64,000 bases of DNA from Chryseobacterium gleum (GCA_945882095.1 CAMCWF010000002.1:62001-126000); one strand, 5' to 3'. Positions 25,524 through 36,495 are shown, numbered from the stretch's first letter. Program-made: numbers and translations. The notes: generated from the letters alone by a model not told the origin.

Positions 25524-26714
25524 ATGAAAACTTTCTGCGCGCTTACTGTTTCTTTCGCCCTAACATTTTCCTTTTCAGCCCAAACCATCGTTTGGCAAGA
25601 TAACTTCGAAACGCCCGCAAATTGGACCCTTAATACGGCCTCTGGACTCAATGGGGTCGATGCAAACCTTTGGGTGATTTCGGATGCTGAAGGAGGCGTT
25701 GCTGCCGGGAATTGTGGCGTAGCAAGCAATGGAAATAAGACACTACATTTGGGTTGTCAGGGTGCTTGGTGTTTAGGCACAGGCGCTACATACAACGCTG
25801 GTGATGGTGGATTGGGTTTTATCGATGCGGTCACCCACAAACGAACTTACCTATTGAATAACATCAATACATTAAACACAGGGGCTTTGTCCATAGAGTT
25901 TGATTACATCGGAATTGGTCAACCAGGTTTTGATTTTGGTAAAGTGCTCTACAGTATTGATGGTGGGTTAACTTGGACTACTTTACAAACCATTGCGCCA
26001 GCGGCTACTTGTGCCGGTGGACAAGGGTTGTGGTCACATTTTACACATGCGCTTCCTGTGAGTTGTCAAAACATCACGACCTTGAAAATTGGTTTTGAGT
26101 GGGTTAATGACAACGATGGAAATGGAACAGACCCTTCCTTAGCCATAAACAACGTAGCCATTACAACCCCTGCGGCAAACGTCACCGCTTCTTTTGGTTT
26201 TCAAAACAATATTTGTTCTGGAGACTGCGTCGATTTCACCAATACATGCAGTGGAGCATCCCTTTTTATGTGGGATTTTGGAAATGGCAATACGTCCATG
26301 AGCCCAATTCCTCTCTCTATTTGCTACAACAATCCAGGTGTTTATGCCGTTCAATTGGTCGCTTGCGCTGGAAATGTGTGTGATACCATGATTCAATCGT
26401 TAATCGTCAACAACTATCTTTTTGGTCAACAAAATGTTTCCGCCACGGGTTCTTACACATGGCCGTTTAACGGGATGACCTACTTGCAAAGCGGTTCCTA
26501 TACAGATACTATGGCAAATCCAAATGATTGTGACAGCATTCTAACCTTGAATTTGGTCTTGACCGTGGGAGGTGTTTCTGAATTTCAGGAGGTTGAACAA
26601 CACATCGTAAGGTATCTTGACCTAATGGGTCGAGAAATCGAAAGAAGAAAAAACACGATGGTTTTGATTCAGTATGAAGGCGGGAATGTTCGAAGGGTAT
26701 TCTTAACTGAGTAA
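25524..26714 (+). CDS. Secreted PKD-like-domain protein with a short unusual C-terminal tail
   Basis: 396 residues from the ATG at 25524, which opens a clear signal peptide ending SFSAQ; an ATG 21 bases earlier is less fitting. Residues about 20-220 look like a jelly-roll/MAM-like adhesion module (ETPANWTLN, VLYSIDGGLTWTTLQ, NNVAIT). A PKD-like domain follows (ASFGFQNNIC, then FMWDFGNGNTS). A further module with a TYTDT-type strand precedes the last 35 residues, which read VRYLDLMGREIE through YEGGNVRRVFLTE. That tail resembles a variant T9SS anchor signal. The ligand is unknown. Confidence 0.72.
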   Translation: MKTFCALTVSFALTFSFSAQTIVWQDNFETPANWTLNTASGLNGVDANLWVISDAEGGVAAGNCGVASNGNKTLHLGCQGAWCLGTGATYNAGDGGLGFIDAVTHKRTYLLNNINTLNTGALSIEFDYIGIGQPGFDFGKVLYSIDGGLTWTTLQTIAPAATCAGGQGLWSHFTHALPVSCQNITTLKIGFEWVNDNDGNGTDPSLAINNVAITTPAANVTASFGFQNNICSGDCVDFTNTCSGASLFMWDFGNGNTSMSPIPLSICYNNPGVYAVQLVACAGNVCDTMIQSLIVNNYLFGQQNVSATGSYTWPFNGMTYLQSGSYTDTMANPNDCDSILTLNLVLTVGGVSEFQEVEQHIVRYLDLMGREIERRKNTMVLIQYEGGNVRRVFLTE

Positions 26715-26801
26715 AGAGGTTCTATTGGATTGTTGATAAAATTAGGATAACCAGGTTAATCAAAATTTCTACCTTTGAAGGAATTACAAAATAACCAAGC
26801 T

Positions 26802-27389
26802 ATGTACAATTTTCCCCTTGACATAAATTTTAAAATCGGAACGCTATCCAATGATTTCATCGCAAAAGATGCAACGGGAAGTACGGTTGCGTATGTGCGT
26901 CAAAAGATGTTTAAGCTTAAAGAAGACATCCTTATTTACGATGGTGAAGCCAAGAAAAACGTAAACTTCCGAATCAGAGCCAATAAATGGTTGGATTTTT
27001 CCGCTTCTTACCTTTTTACAGACGATCAAGAAGTTGAAATCGGCCGGGTAACGCGCAAAGGTATTAGGTCCATTTGGAATGCCACCTATGAAATTTACGA
27101 TGCTGCGCAAAACCATGACTATACAATCTCCGAGGAAAACCCATGGATTAAAGTTTTGGATGCAGTGTTATCTGAAATTCCAATTTTAGGCATTTTTACG
27201 GGTTATTTGTTCAACCCAACCTATTTGGTGAAAGACAACAACAATAATGTAGTTGCAAAATTGAAAAAAATGCAGTCCTTTTTTGGAAGGAAATTTCAAG
27301 TTCAAAAAACCGGTGACCTTGGTGAAGCAGAAAGCAGAATCCTTCTTGGACTTATGATGATGATTCTTTTAGAAAGACGAAGAGGGTAA
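26802..27389 (+). CDS. LURP-one-related (tubby-like fold) protein
   Basis: 195 residues from the ATG at 26802, chosen over a TTG at 26775. The pattern of short beta strands each followed by a turn (FIAKDATGSTVAYVRQKMFKLKEDI, then IYD and a second repeat with TYEIYDAAQNHDYTIS and YLVKDNNNNVVAKLKKMQSF) fits the LOR/tubby-like barrel. A hydrophobic segment near residues 140-155 (AVLSEIPILGIFTGYLF) may touch the membrane. No signal peptide. Function of bacterial members is unknown. Confidence 0.65.
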   Translation: MYNFPLDINFKIGTLSNDFIAKDATGSTVAYVRQKMFKLKEDILIYDGEAKKNVNFRIRANKWLDFSASYLFTDDQEVEIGRVTRKGIRSIWNATYEIYDAAQNHDYTISEENPWIKVLDAVLSEIPILGIFTGYLFNPTYLVKDNNNNVVAKLKKMQSFFGRKFQVQKTGDLGEAESRILLGLMMMILLERRRG

Positions 27390-27426
27390 TCGATTTAGCG
27401 TTTTATATTCCCAAATAAAAATCGTT

Positions 27427-28317
27427 TTGAGTCAAAATGAAAGCATTGCGGTGCGAACAGCAGTGTTTAGCATTGTTGGTAACTTTTTAATGGCACTTAC
27501 CAAGTGGTTGGCTGGGTTCTTTGGAAATTCCTATGCGTTAATTGCCGATGCCATAGAATCAACTACCGATGTTTTGTCTTCTGCCTTGGTTCTTTTTGGA
27601 CTTAAATACGCAAGTAAGCCGGCGGACGTGAATCATCCCTACGGTCATGGGAGGATAGAACCCCTAATCACCTTTATCGTAGTAGGGTTTCTTATTTTTT
27701 CCTCTTTAGTTATAGGATATCATTCAATATTGAACATACAGACACCCCACGCACAACCAAAATATTGGACACTATTTGTTTTGGGGGGCATCATTGTTTG
27801 GAAAGAACTTTCCTACCGATTCGTAATCCGTAAAGCAAAACTTACCCAAAGTTCTACCCTGAAGGCAGATGCTTGGCATCACCGAAGCGATGCAATTACC
27901 TCGGTTACCGCTTTCATCGGTATTTGCATTGCTCGGATATGTGGAGAGGGATATGAATCCGCAGACGATTGGGCAGCACTTTTTGCTACCGGATTTATTC
28001 TTTACAATGCCTATAAAATTTTTAGACCTGCACTGGGAGAGATGATGGATGAGCACTTGCACGATGAATTGGCACAAAAAATTGACATTTTAAGCAAAGA
28101 AGTTGAAGGTGTCCACAATACAGAGAAATGTAGAATTCGGAAAATAGGGATGCGGTTTTTTGTGGATATTCACATTCGAGTAGATGGGCAATTGTCTGTG
28201 CGTGAAGGACATGACATCTCGCACGCATTCAAAGCGCACATTCAACGTGAAATACCGGCCATAGAAAATATGCACATTCACATTGATCCTTTTCAAATGG
28301 TTCCGCTGCACAAGTAG
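27427..28317 (+). CDS. Cation diffusion facilitator (CDF) metal transporter
   Basis: 296 residues, TTG start. The six-helix transmembrane domain fills about 10-205, with metal-site residues in ALIADAIESTTDVLSS (helix 2) and DAWHHRSDAITS (helix 5, HxxxD). The cytoplasmic ferredoxin-like C-terminal domain follows (about 210-292) with HIHIDP near the end. It should export divalent metal (Zn, Fe, Mn or Co) in exchange for protons; the specificity cannot be read. It is the last gene before the ribosomal cluster promoter. Confidence 0.93.
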   Translation: MSQNESIAVRTAVFSIVGNFLMALTKWLAGFFGNSYALIADAIESTTDVLSSALVLFGLKYASKPADVNHPYGHGRIEPLITFIVVGFLIFSSLVIGYHSILNIQTPHAQPKYWTLFVLGGIIVWKELSYRFVIRKAKLTQSSTLKADAWHHRSDAITSVTAFIGICIARICGEGYESADDWAALFATGFILYNAYKIFRPALGEMMDEHLHDELAQKIDILSKEVEGVHNTEKCRIRKIGMRFFVDIHIRVDGQLSVREGHDISHAFKAHIQREIPAIENMHIHIDPFQMVPLHK

Positions 28318-28346
28318 AAAAAACTTGAACTTTTTTCCAGATCCTA

Positions 28347-28376
28347 TTGTGTAATTAAATTAACCTCGTATCTTTG
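28347..28376 (+). promoter_or_regulatory. Promoter of the str-S10-spc-alpha cluster
   Basis: TTG at 28347-28349, a 19-base spacer, then TATCTTTG at 28369-28376. It fits the Bacteroidota housekeeping consensus closely. The predicted start near 28382 leaves a leader of about 53 bases before rpsL. Confidence 0.75.
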
Positions 28377-28434
28377 CACCCCTCAAAGAGCGTTTGAGTT
28401 AAAAATTTATTATTGTTTAATTAAGAGTATTTTT

Positions 28435-28812
28435 ATGCCAACTATTCAACAGTTAGTTCGCAAAGGAAGAACGGCAGTAGTCAAGAAAAGTAAGTCTGCT
28501 GCACTTGATTCATGTCCTCAACGAAAAGGAGTATGTGTTCGTGTTTACACAACCACTCCAAAAAAACCAAATTCTGCAATGCGGAAGGTAGCACGTGTGC
28601 GCCTTACCAACGGTAGAGAAGTCAATGCCTACATTGGAGGTGAGGGTCACAACCTTCAAGAACACTCCTTGGTATTGGTACGTGGAGGGCGTGTAAAAGA
28701 CCTTCCCGGAGTTAGATATCACATTGTTCGTGGCGCAGAAGATACAGCGGGAGTTCAAGGAAGATCCCAACGTCGTTCTAAGTATGGAACCAAACGCCCT
28801 AAACAGAAATAA
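28435..28812 (+). CDS. rpsL: 30S ribosomal protein S12
   Basis: 125 residues. [12 protein letters not shown] at the start, the decoding-centre loop [21 protein letters not shown] and [19 protein letters not shown] are all present. S12 sits at the A site and guards decoding accuracy. Lys is kept at both positions whose change gives streptomycin resistance in other bacteria (the KPNSA and GRVKDLPG segments). It is the first gene of the 31-gene cluster. Confidence 0.99.
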   Translation: MPTIQQLVRKGRTAVVKKSKSAALDSCPQRKGVCVRVYTTTPKKPNSAMRKVARVRLTNGREVNAYIGGEGHNLQEHSLVLVRGGRVKDLPGVRYHIVRGAEDTAGVQGRSQRRSKYGTKRPKQK

Positions 28813-28830
28813 CCATAAAAGCATTTAACG

Positions 28831-29301
28831 ATGAGAAGAAGAAAAGCCAAAAAAATAGCCATCCTTCCGGATCCAAAATTCAATGAACAAATGGTTACGA
28901 AGTTCGTGAATAATTTAATGTACTCCGGAAAGAAAAGTTTAGCATTTAGAATTTTTTACGATGCGATTGAATTAATCGATGGTAAAATTGAAGACCAAGC
29001 AGGAATCGAAGTTTGGAGAAAAGCACTTGAAAATGTAACACCAAGCGTTGAGGTTAGAAGCCGCCGAGTTGGGGGTGCTACTTTCCAAATTCCTACCCCA
29101 GTTCGTGAAGAAAGAAAAGCTTCACTTGCAATGAAATGGTTGATAGGTTATGCTCGCAAGCGTAACGAAAAGACAATGTCTCAAAAATTAGCAGCAGAAA
29201 TTATTGCAGCTTCCAAAGAAGAAGGCGCAGCTTTTAAAAAGAAGGAAGATACCATAAGGATGGCTGAAGCAAATAAAGCGTTTTCACATTTTAGATTTTA
29301 A
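28831..29301 (+). CDS. rpsG: 30S ribosomal protein S7
   Basis: 156 residues, standard length. [17 protein letters not shown] at the start, the [17 protein letters not shown] helix, and [19 protein letters not shown] are typical. It organises the 30S head and contacts the E-site tRNA. It lies 18 bases after rpsL and 3 before fusA. Confidence 0.99.
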   Translation: MRRRKAKKIAILPDPKFNEQMVTKFVNNLMYSGKKSLAFRIFYDAIELIDGKIEDQAGIEVWRKALENVTPSVEVRSRRVGGATFQIPTPVREERKASLAMKWLIGYARKRNEKTMSQKLAAEIIAASKEEGAAFKKKEDTIRMAEANKAFSHFRF

Positions 29302-29304
29302 ATC

Positions 29305-31410
29305 ATGGCAAGAGATCTTAAGTTTACACGAAACATTGGAATTGCTGCTCACATTGATGCAGGAAAAACTACAACTACAGAGCGAATTTTGTTCTATGGT
29401 GGCGTAAACCACAAAATTGGTGAAGTTCACGATGGTGCTGCTACCATGGACTGGATGGAACAAGAACAAGAGCGTGGAATTACCATTACCTCTGCGGCTA
29501 CAACCCTAAATTGGATGTACCGTGGTCAGGAATATCATATTAACATTATTGACACCCCAGGACACGTTGACTTTACAGTAGAAGTGAACAGGTCTCTTCG
29601 TGTACTTGATGGTTTGGTTTTCTTGTTTTCGGCTGTAGATGGTGTTGAACCGCAATCTGAAACCAACTGGAGATTGGCAAACAACTACAATGTACCACGA
29701 ATTGGTTTTGTGAACAAAATGGACCGTCAAGGTGCCGATTTCTTGAAAGTTTGTCAACAAGTTCGCGATATGCTTGGAAGCCATGCTTTACCATTGCAAA
29801 TCAACATCGGTGATGAGGACAATTTCAAAGGAGTGGTTGATTTGATTAATTTCAAGGGAATCGTTTGGAATGAAGAAGATTATGGGATGACTTATAAGGA
29901 AGTTGAAATTCCAGCAGATATCATTGACGAAGCAAGAAAACTGAGAAGTGAATTACTTGAAGCGGTTGCTGAATTTGATGAGTCTTTGATGGAGAAGTTT
30001 TTCGAGGATGAGAATTCACTTACCGAAAGAGAAATCTTAAATGCCTTACGCCAAGCGGTAATTACAGGTAAAGTAGTTCCAATGATGTGTGGTTCATCCT
30101 TTAAGAACAAAGGAGTTCAATCCATGTTGGACATGGTAATGGAACTTTTACCTTCGCCAATGGATGTGGAGGGTATTACAGGAATCAATCCAAAAACGGA
30201 TGAGGAAGTAACACGTCAACCATCTGTAGATGAGCCTTTTTCTGCACTTGCATTTAAAATTGCAACCGATCCTTTTGTTGGAAGGTTGTGTTTCATACGT
30301 GCCTACTCGGGTAACCTTGTTGCAGGATCTTATGTTCTTAATACACGTTCTGAAAATAAAGAAAGAATCTCTAGAATCTTCCAAATGCACGCAAACAAAC
30401 AAAACCAAATCCCTGAATTGGGAGCGGGTGACATTGGTGCAGTAGTTGGATTTAAAGACATCAAAACAGGAGATACGCTTTGTGCAGAAAATGCGCCGAT
30501 CATCCTAGAATCTATGGATTTCCCAGATCCAGTAATTGGATTGGCGATTGAGCCTAAAACGCAAGCAGATACTGATAGATTGTCCATTGCTTTGTCTAAA
30601 CTTTCTGAGGAAGATCCAACTTTCCGTGTGAATACAGATGAAGAAACTGGACAAACCATCATCTCAGGTATGGGTGAGCTTCACCTTGAAATTATTGTGG
30701 ATCGTTTGAAAAGAGAATTTAGGGTTGAAGTAAGTCAAGGCGCACCGCAGGTTGCTTACCGTGAAGACATCAGCGCAAACACGGAACACAGAGAGGTTTA
30801 CAAAAAACAAACCGGTGGTAGAGGTAAATTTGCCGACATCTTGGTTAAAATTTCTCCACAAACCGATGAAACGAAAAAAGGACTTGAATTCGTCAACAGT
30901 ATCAAAGGTGGTAACATTCCTCGTGAATTTGTTCCATCCGTAGAGAAAGGTTTCAAAGAATCAATGAAAAATGGAGTTTTGGCAGGATTTCCTTTGGAAG
31001 CAATGCGCGTTGAATTGTTAGACGGATCCTTCCATGCGGTCGATTCAGACTCCTTGTCTTTCGAACTTTGTGCGAAAATGGCTTACAGAGCAGCTTTGAA
31101 ATTGTGTAGACCCATTCTTCTTGAACCAATCATGAACCTAGAAGTTGTAACCCCTGAAGAAAACATGGGTGACGTTGTAGGAGACTTAAACCGTCGTCGT
31201 GGTATGATGAAAGGAATGGATGACAGAAATGGAGCAAAAGTACTGAAAGCAGATGTTCCTTTATCTGAAATGTTTGGATATGTAACCCAGCTAAGAACCA
31301 TTACCTCTGGACGTGCCAACTCTTCAATGGAATTCTCACATTATGCAGAAGCACCTAAGAATGTTGCAGATGAAGTGATTACGAAAATTAACGGAAAAGT
31401 ATCCGCATAA
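29305..31410 (+). CDS. fusA: Translation elongation factor G
   Basis: 701 residues, full length. G1 [13 protein letters not shown] at about 15-27, the G3 region DTPGHVDFT and the G4 motif [10 protein letters not shown] mark the GTPase. Domain IV and V motifs follow ([41 protein letters not shown]). EF-G drives translocation and, with RRF, ribosome recycling. Here fusA is followed directly by rpsJ with no tuf gene, which is usual in Bacteroidota. Confidence 0.99.
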   Translation: MARDLKFTRNIGIAAHIDAGKTTTTERILFYGGVNHKIGEVHDGAATMDWMEQEQERGITITSAATTLNWMYRGQEYHINIIDTPGHVDFTVEVNRSLRVLDGLVFLFSAVDGVEPQSETNWRLANNYNVPRIGFVNKMDRQGADFLKVCQQVRDMLGSHALPLQINIGDEDNFKGVVDLINFKGIVWNEEDYGMTYKEVEIPADIIDEARKLRSELLEAVAEFDESLMEKFFEDENSLTEREILNALRQAVITGKVVPMMCGSSFKNKGVQSMLDMVMELLPSPMDVEGITGINPKTDEEVTRQPSVDEPFSALAFKIATDPFVGRLCFIRAYSGNLVAGSYVLNTRSENKERISRIFQMHANKQNQIPELGAGDIGAVVGFKDIKTGDTLCAENAPIILESMDFPDPVIGLAIEPKTQADTDRLSIALSKLSEEDPTFRVNTDEETGQTIISGMGELHLEIIVDRLKREFRVEVSQGAPQVAYREDISANTEHREVYKKQTGGRGKFADILVKISPQTDETKKGLEFVNSIKGGNIPREFVPSVEKGFKESMKNGVLAGFPLEAMRVELLDGSFHAVDSDSLSFELCAKMAYRAALKLCRPILLEPIMNLEVVTPEENMGDVVGDLNRRRGMMKGMDDRNGAKVLKADVPLSEMFGYVTQLRTITSGRANSSMEFSHYAEAPKNVADEVITKINGKVSA

Positions 31411-31421
31411 ATTTATAGGAA

Positions 31422-31727
31422 ATGAGCCAAAAAATTAGAATAAAATTAAAATCGTACGATCACAATTTGGTGGATAAATCTGCTGAGAAAATCGTAAAAA
31501 CCGTAAAATCTACTGGTGCTGTTGTGAGTGGTCCCATTCCACTTCCTACACACAAAAGAATTTACACCGTTCTTCGCTCGCCTCACGTTAACAAAAAGGC
31601 AAGGGAACAATTCGAATTGTGTTCTTACAAAAGATTGTTGGATATCTATAGCAGCTCCTCTAAAACCGTCGATGCGTTGATGAAATTGGAGTTGCCAAGT
31701 GGAGTGGATGTTGAAATTAAAGTATAA
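31422..31727 (+). CDS. rpsJ: 30S ribosomal protein S10
   Basis: 101 residues. [21 protein letters not shown] and the [20 protein letters not shown] segment are invariant family motifs. S10 lies in the 30S head and also serves as NusE in antitermination. It is joined to the str genes by an 11-base gap. Confidence 0.99.
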   Translation: MSQKIRIKLKSYDHNLVDKSAEKIVKTVKSTGAVVSGPIPLPTHKRIYTVLRSPHVNKKAREQFELCSYKRLLDIYSSSSKTVDALMKLELPSGVDVEIKV

Positions 31728-31749
31728 TAATTAGATTAAATAAATAGCT

Positions 31750-32364
31750 ATGCCAGGATTAATTGGTCGAAAAATCGGAATGACTAGCATCTTCAGTGCC
31801 GAGGGTAAATCTTTACCATGCACGCTTATTGAAGCTGGTCCCTGCGTTGTTACACAAGTAAAAACGACGGACAGAGATGGTTACGAAGCCGTTCAAATTG
31901 GGTTTGGAAATCGTAAAGAGAAAAATACCCCGAACGCACTTAAAGGCCATTTCAAAAAAGCAGATACTACCCCAAAAACAAAGTTGGTGGAATTTAACGG
32001 ATTTGAAAATTTGAATTTAGGAGACGAAATTACCGTGACGCTTTTTGAAGAAGGAGATTTCGTTGACGTGGTTGGTACCACCAAAGGAAAAGGATTTCAA
32101 GGGGTAGTTAGAAGACACGGATTTGGTGGGGTTGGACAAGCAACACATGGTCAACACAACCGTTTGCGTGCACCTGGTTCCATCGGAGCTTGTTCTTATC
32201 CAGCACGTGTATTCAAAGGAATGAGAATGGCGGGCCAAATGGGTAACAAAAGAAGGTTGCAATCGAATTTAGAAATTCTAAAGGTGATGGTAGATCGAAA
32301 TGTTTTGATAATTAAAGGGTCCATTCCTGGTGCGAATGGTTCTATGGTAACAATCAAGAAGTAA
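31750..32364 (+). CDS. rplC: 50S ribosomal protein L3
   Basis: 204 residues. [19 protein letters not shown] at the start and the loop [15 protein letters not shown] with [20 protein letters not shown] mark L3, which reaches the peptidyl-transferase centre. The last base of its stop is the first base of the rplD ATG. Confidence 0.99.
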   Translation: MPGLIGRKIGMTSIFSAEGKSLPCTLIEAGPCVVTQVKTTDRDGYEAVQIGFGNRKEKNTPNALKGHFKKADTTPKTKLVEFNGFENLNLGDEITVTLFEEGDFVDVVGTTKGKGFQGVVRRHGFGGVGQATHGQHNRLRAPGSIGACSYPARVFKGMRMAGQMGNKRRLQSNLEILKVMVDRNVLIIKGSIPGANGSMVTIKK

Positions 32365-32990
32365 TGGAAACAAAAATTTATAACATTAACGGTACGGCTA
32401 CGGCAGAATCTGCCAATCTATCGGATGCAATTTTTGGAATTGAGCCAAATAACCACGCGATTTATTTAGATGTTAAACAACATTTAGCAAACCGTCGTCA
32501 AGGTACGCACAAATCAAAAGAACGTGCTGAGATCTCTGGTTCAACTCGTAAAATTAAGAAACAAAAAGGTACAGGTGGAGCGCGTGCAGGGAGTGTGAAA
32601 TCAGGTACAAGAGTGGGGGGTGGTAGAATTTTCGGACCAAGACCAAGAAATTATCACTTCAAACTCAATGTTAAGTTAAAAAGGTTGGCACGTAAATCTG
32701 CGTTCTCTTTTCAAGCCAAAAATGACGCAATCGTGGTGATGGAAGACTTGAAGTTTGATGCCATCAAAACCAAGGATTTTGTAAACCTTATTCAATCCAT
32801 GTCGCTTGAAAATCAAAAAGTTCTTTTGATCATGGGTGAAAAAAATGACAATGTTTATTTAGCCTCAAGAAATTTGAAAAAGGTGAAAGTGGTAACAACT
32901 GACTCTTTTAATACCTACGATGTGTTGAATGCGAAAAAAGTAATATTAACCCAAAACGCCATCGAGCGAATTGAAGAGATACTAAATTAA
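32364..32990 (+). CDS. rplD: 50S ribosomal protein L4
   Basis: 208 residues. The extended loop is seen in ANRRQGTHKSKERAEISGST and KQKGTGGARAGSVKS, with GGGRIFGPRPRNYHFKLN following. L4 lines the exit tunnel; in gamma-proteobacteria it represses its operon, but no such leader structure can be read here. It shares one base with rplC. Confidence 0.98.
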   Translation: METKIYNINGTATAESANLSDAIFGIEPNNHAIYLDVKQHLANRRQGTHKSKERAEISGSTRKIKKQKGTGGARAGSVKSGTRVGGGRIFGPRPRNYHFKLNVKLKRLARKSAFSFQAKNDAIVVMEDLKFDAIKTKDFVNLIQSMSLENQKVLLIMGEKNDNVYLASRNLKKVKVVTTDSFNTYDVLNAKKVILTQNAIERIEEILN

Positions 32991-32996
32991 TTAGAG

Positions 32997-33293
32997 ATGG
33001 AAGGAATTATCAAAAAACCTATTATTACTGAAAAGGCCACTTTCGCTTCTGAAACAAGAAACGCATTTACCTTCGAAGTACATAAAAAGGCCAATAAAAT
33101 CGAAATTAAAAAAGCGATTGAAGATATGTACAGTGTACATGTTACGGATGTGCGCACCCAAATGTATGGTGGTGGCGTTTCCTCTTCTAAATATACCAAT
33201 AAAGGCATTGTTGAGCAAAAAAGCAAACAATGGAAAAAAGCGGTGGTTACTGTAAAAGAAGGTGAAACCATTGATTTGTTTAACAACTATTAA
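32997..33293 (+). CDS. rplW: 50S ribosomal protein L23
   Basis: 98 residues. KKPIITEKATFASETRNAFTF is the typical N-terminus and VTDVRTQMYGG follows the central helix. L23 sits at the tunnel exit and docks trigger factor and SRP. It lies 6 bases after rplD. Confidence 0.98.
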   Translation: MEGIIKKPIITEKATFASETRNAFTFEVHKKANKIEIKKAIEDMYSVHVTDVRTQMYGGGVSSSKYTNKGIVEQKSKQWKKAVVTVKEGETIDLFNNY

Positions 33294-33300
33294 TTGAACG

Positions 33301-34125
33301 ATGAGCTTAAAAAAGTTTAAACCAATTACCCCAGGACAACGCCATAAAGTGGCGATGGACATGTCCGGTATTACAACTTCTACACCAGAGAAAAGTTTGG
33401 TTAAAGGAGGTACACGTTCCGGTGGACGTAACAATGATGGACGTATGACCATGCGTTACCTAGGGGGAGGACACAAACAAAAATACCGTGTCATCGATTT
33501 CAAACGTAACAAATTTGACATCCCTGCAACCGTAAAAACAATCGAGTATGATCCAAATCGGACCGCGAACATCGCCCTTTTGTTTTATGCAGATGGTGAG
33601 AAACGATACATGATTGCGCCAACAGGATTGAAAGTAGGAGATACAGTAGTTTCAGGTAAAACTGCAACACCTAACATCGGTAACACAATGTATTTGTCTG
33701 ACATTCCTTTAGGAACCGTTATTCACAACATCGAATTGATGCCAGGTCGTGGTGGAGCCATCGCAAGAGGCGCCGGTTGTTACGGTCAACTTAACGCACG
33801 AGATGGAGCTTACGCAATCATTAAAATGCCTTCCAGTGAAACACGTATGATTTTAACCACTTGTTTGGCTACGATCGGAACGGTTTCCAATGCTGAGCAC
33901 AACTTGGTTCGTTCTGGTAAAGCAGGGCGCTCAAGATGGTTAGGTCGTCGTCCACGTGTACGTGGTGTGGTTATGAACCCAGTAGATCACCCAATGGGTG
34001 GAGGGGAAGGAAGAAATTCCGGAGGTCACCCGAGGTCTCGAAATGGCATGCCAGCTAAAGGATACAAAACAAGGTCTAAAACCAAGTATTCTAATAAATT
34101 GATAATTGAAAGAAGAAAAAAATAG
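33301..34125 (+). CDS. rplB: 50S ribosomal protein L2
   Basis: 274 residues, full length. [17 protein letters not shown] at the start, [20 protein letters not shown], and the catalytic-centre segment [18 protein letters not shown] near residue 225 are all present. L2 links the subunits and supports peptidyl transfer. Confidence 0.99.
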   Translation: MSLKKFKPITPGQRHKVAMDMSGITTSTPEKSLVKGGTRSGGRNNDGRMTMRYLGGGHKQKYRVIDFKRNKFDIPATVKTIEYDPNRTANIALLFYADGEKRYMIAPTGLKVGDTVVSGKTATPNIGNTMYLSDIPLGTVIHNIELMPGRGGAIARGAGCYGQLNARDGAYAIIKMPSSETRMILTTCLATIGTVSNAEHNLVRSGKAGRSRWLGRRPRVRGVVMNPVDHPMGGGEGRNSGGHPRSRNGMPAKGYKTRSKTKYSNKLIIERRKK

Positions 34126-34134
34126 AGTGATATT

Positions 34135-34413
34135 ATGAGTCGATCATTAAAAAAACCGCCTTTTGTTCATTATAAATTAATGAAACGTGTGGATGATGCA
34201 CAAGCTGCAAATAGCAAATCTGTTATCAAAACTTGGTCTCGTGCCTCAACCATTACACCGGATTTCGTAGGAATGACTTTCGCGGTGCACAATGGACATA
34301 AGTTTATTCCAGTTTTTGTTACCGAAAACATGGTAGGTCACAAACTAGGCGAGTTCTCCCCTACACGAAATTACAGAGGACACGGTGCGAATAAAAAAGA
34401 TAAAAAAAGATAA
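34135..34413 (+). CDS. rpsS: 30S ribosomal protein S19
   Basis: 92 residues. [19 protein letters not shown] and [47 protein letters not shown] are typical. S19 forms a pair with S13 in the 30S head. Confidence 0.99.
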   Translation: MSRSLKKPPFVHYKLMKRVDDAQAANSKSVIKTWSRASTITPDFVGMTFAVHNGHKFIPVFVTENMVGHKLGEFSPTRNYRGHGANKKDKKR

Positions 34414-34427
34414 GTAAATTATAAGTC

Positions 34428-34823
34428 ATGGGTGCTAGAAAAAGATTAATGGCCGAACAGCTTAAAGCAGACAAGAAACAAATTGCCATCGCGCATTTGA
34501 ATGACTCTCCAATCTCCCCCCGTAAAATGCGGTTGGTTGCAGATTTGATTCGTGGGATTGAAGTGAATAAAGCACTCAATATATTGACCCACAATTCAAA
34601 ATTCGCTTCTGTTGGATTGGAAAAGTTACTTCGTTCTGCCATTTCAAATTGGGAACAGAAAAACGAAGGTGCTGATGTAAGCCAAGAACAACTTTTTGTG
34701 AAATCTATCGAAGTTGGTGGAGGTCCAATGTTAAAAAGAATACAACCAGCGCCTCAAGGTAGAGCACATAGAATTAGAAAAAGATCAAACCACGTTACGA
34801 TTGTCGTTGACGGAGTAAAATAA
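34428..34823 (+). CDS. rplV: 50S ribosomal protein L22
   Basis: 131 residues. [17 protein letters not shown] and [23 protein letters not shown] are the usual helices; the tunnel-loop segment [20 protein letters not shown] with the [10 protein letters not shown] strand ends the protein. L22 lines the exit tunnel and is a macrolide contact in other bacteria. Confidence 0.98.
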   Translation: MGARKRLMAEQLKADKKQIAIAHLNDSPISPRKMRLVADLIRGIEVNKALNILTHNSKFASVGLEKLLRSAISNWEQKNEGADVSQEQLFVKSIEVGGGPMLKRIQPAPQGRAHRIRKRSNHVTIVVDGVK

Positions 34824-34831
34824 GAATAAGC

Positions 34832-35551
34832 ATGGGACAAAAAACAAATCCAATAGGTAATAGATTAGGTTACATCCACGGATGGGAATCCAATTGGTAT
34901 GGCGGTAATGATTACAAAGATAAAATCATTGAAGACGATCAAATTAGAAAATACCTTTTTGCGCGTCTTGCAAAAGCTAGCATTGCAAAAGTAATCATTG
35001 AACGTACCTTCAAATTGGTTACTGTTACCATCAATACTGCTCGTCCAGGTGTCATCATCGGAAAAGGTGGACAAGAAGTGGATAAGCTGAAAGAAGAGTT
35101 AAAAAAATTGACCAAAAAGGAAATTCAAATCAATATTTTTGAAGTAAAACGTCCTGAATTGGATGCCAGACTTGTGGCTGATGCAGTTGCACGTCAATTG
35201 GAAGCAAGAATTTCTTTCCGTCGTGCCATCAAAATGGCGATCTCAGGTACCATGAGAATGGGCGCTGAAGGAATTAAAATAAAAATCTCAGGTCGTTTGA
35301 ATGGTGCTGAAATGGCACGTTCAGAAATGTATAAAGACGGTAGAACGCCTTTACATACTTTTAGAGCAGACATCGATTATGCAATTTCAGAAGCGCATAC
35401 AACCTATGGTCGTCTTGGAATTAAAGTTTGGATTTGTAGAGGAGAAGTCTATGGAAAAAGAGATCTTTCTCCAAATGTAGGCGTATCAGCAGGGTCAGGT
35501 GCCAATGCAACAGCAGGAAAACCAATGGCACCGAAACGTAAAAAGAAGTAA
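34832..35551 (+). CDS. rpsC: 30S ribosomal protein S3
   Basis: 239 residues. [15 protein letters not shown], the KH motif [17 protein letters not shown], and [14 protein letters not shown] are typical. The C-terminal tail is short and basic, rich in Ala, Gly and Lys. S3 lies at the mRNA entry and has helicase function with S4 and S5. Confidence 0.99.
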   Translation: MGQKTNPIGNRLGYIHGWESNWYGGNDYKDKIIEDDQIRKYLFARLAKASIAKVIIERTFKLVTVTINTARPGVIIGKGGQEVDKLKEELKKLTKKEIQINIFEVKRPELDARLVADAVARQLEARISFRRAIKMAISGTMRMGAEGIKIKISGRLNGAEMARSEMYKDGRTPLHTFRADIDYAISEAHTTYGRLGIKVWICRGEVYGKRDLSPNVGVSAGSGANATAGKPMAPKRKKK

Positions 35552-35572
35552 TACTGATTAATAGTTATTGAA

Positions 35573-35998
35573 ATGTTACAACCGAAAAGAACGAAGTTTA
35601 GAAAAGTACAAAAAGGAAGAAGTACAGGTCTTGCCCATAGAGGTTCTACCATCGCATTTGGATCCTTCGGTTTGAAAACCTTGGAACCAGGTTGGATAAC
35701 TTCTCGCCAAATTGAAGCGTCTCGTATCGCTGTTACCCGTTTCATGAAAAGGGAAGGTAAAGTTTGGATACGTATTTTTCCTGACAAACCTGTAACATCT
35801 AAGCCAGCAGAGGTAAGGATGGGTAAAGGTAAGGGTGCTCCAAGTCACTGGGTGGCTGTAGTGAAACCAGGAAGAATTATGTTTGAAGCGGATGGTGTTT
35901 CGTATGAAATCGCGAAAGAAGCCATGCGTTTGGCAGCTCAAAAACTACCGGTCAAATGTAAGTTCGTCGTTCGTAATGATTATGTTTTACCTATTTAA
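35573..35998 (+). CDS. rplP: 50S ribosomal protein L16
   Basis: 141 residues. [39 protein letters not shown] and [20 protein letters not shown] are near-invariant. L16 helps position the A-site tRNA in the large subunit. Confidence 0.99.
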   Translation: MLQPKRTKFRKVQKGRSTGLAHRGSTIAFGSFGLKTLEPGWITSRQIEASRIAVTRFMKREGKVWIRIFPDKPVTSKPAEVRMGKGKGAPSHWVAVVKPGRIMFEADGVSYEIAKEAMRLAAQKLPVKCKFVVRNDYVLPI

Positions 35999-36007
35999 TA
36001 GTATACA

Positions 36008-36202
36008 ATGAGAACACAAGATATTTCTAAATTATCAGGCGAAGAACTCGGAAGAAAACTTGATGAAATGAAAAAACAAATGGTGAGTTTGAAGTTGACG
36101 CACAAAATGGCGCCTATTGAGAATCCCATGAGGATAAGAGGTTTGAGAAAAACCATTGCAAGATTGAGTACAGAATTTTTAAAAAGACAGAACGCAGCCT
36201 AA
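36008..36202 (+). CDS. rpmC: 50S ribosomal protein L29
   Basis: 64 residues, two helices. DISKLSGEELGRKLDEMKKQ at the start and RIRGLRKTIARLSTE near the end are typical. It lies at the tunnel exit beside L23. Confidence 0.97.
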   Translation: MRTQDISKLSGEELGRKLDEMKKQMVSLKLTHKMAPIENPMRIRGLRKTIARLSTEFLKRQNAA

Positions 36203-36229
36203 GGGTGCGATAGATAAAGTAGGCTTATT

Positions 36230-36487
36230 ATGGAAAAGCGAAATTTAAGAAAAGAAAGAATTGGAATTGTAACCAGCGATAAAATGGATAAGTCCATCGT
36301 GGTGGCAGTTGAACGTAAAAAGAAACACCCGAAATACGGGAAATTCGTGAAGACAACCACAAAATTTGTTGCACACGACGAATTGAACGATAGCCATACA
36401 GGTGACACCGTTCGCATTATGGAAACTCGTCCGTTGAGTAAATCCAAAAATTGGAGATTAGTAGAAATTGTAGAAAGAGCGAAATAA
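36230..36487 (+). CDS. rpsQ: 30S ribosomal protein S17
   Basis: 85 residues. [19 protein letters not shown], the [20 protein letters not shown] core and [20 protein letters not shown] mark S17, an early 16S rRNA binder. Confidence 0.99.
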   Translation: MEKRNLRKERIGIVTSDKMDKSIVVAVERKKKHPKYGKFVKTTTKFVAHDELNDSHTGDTVRIMETRPLSKSKNWRLVEIVERAK

Positions 36488-36495
36488 TCTGAAAA

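Noticed and set aside
28317-28337. A/T palindrome after the CDF transporter gene (GAAAAAA and TTTTTTC arms)
   Set aside because: It could be a weak bidirectional terminator, but the stem is nearly all A-T and short, so it is not listed as a feature.
32991-33452. 153-residue minus-strand ORF opposite rplW and rplB
   Set aside because: It lies antisense to two ribosomal protein genes and has no recognisable domain.
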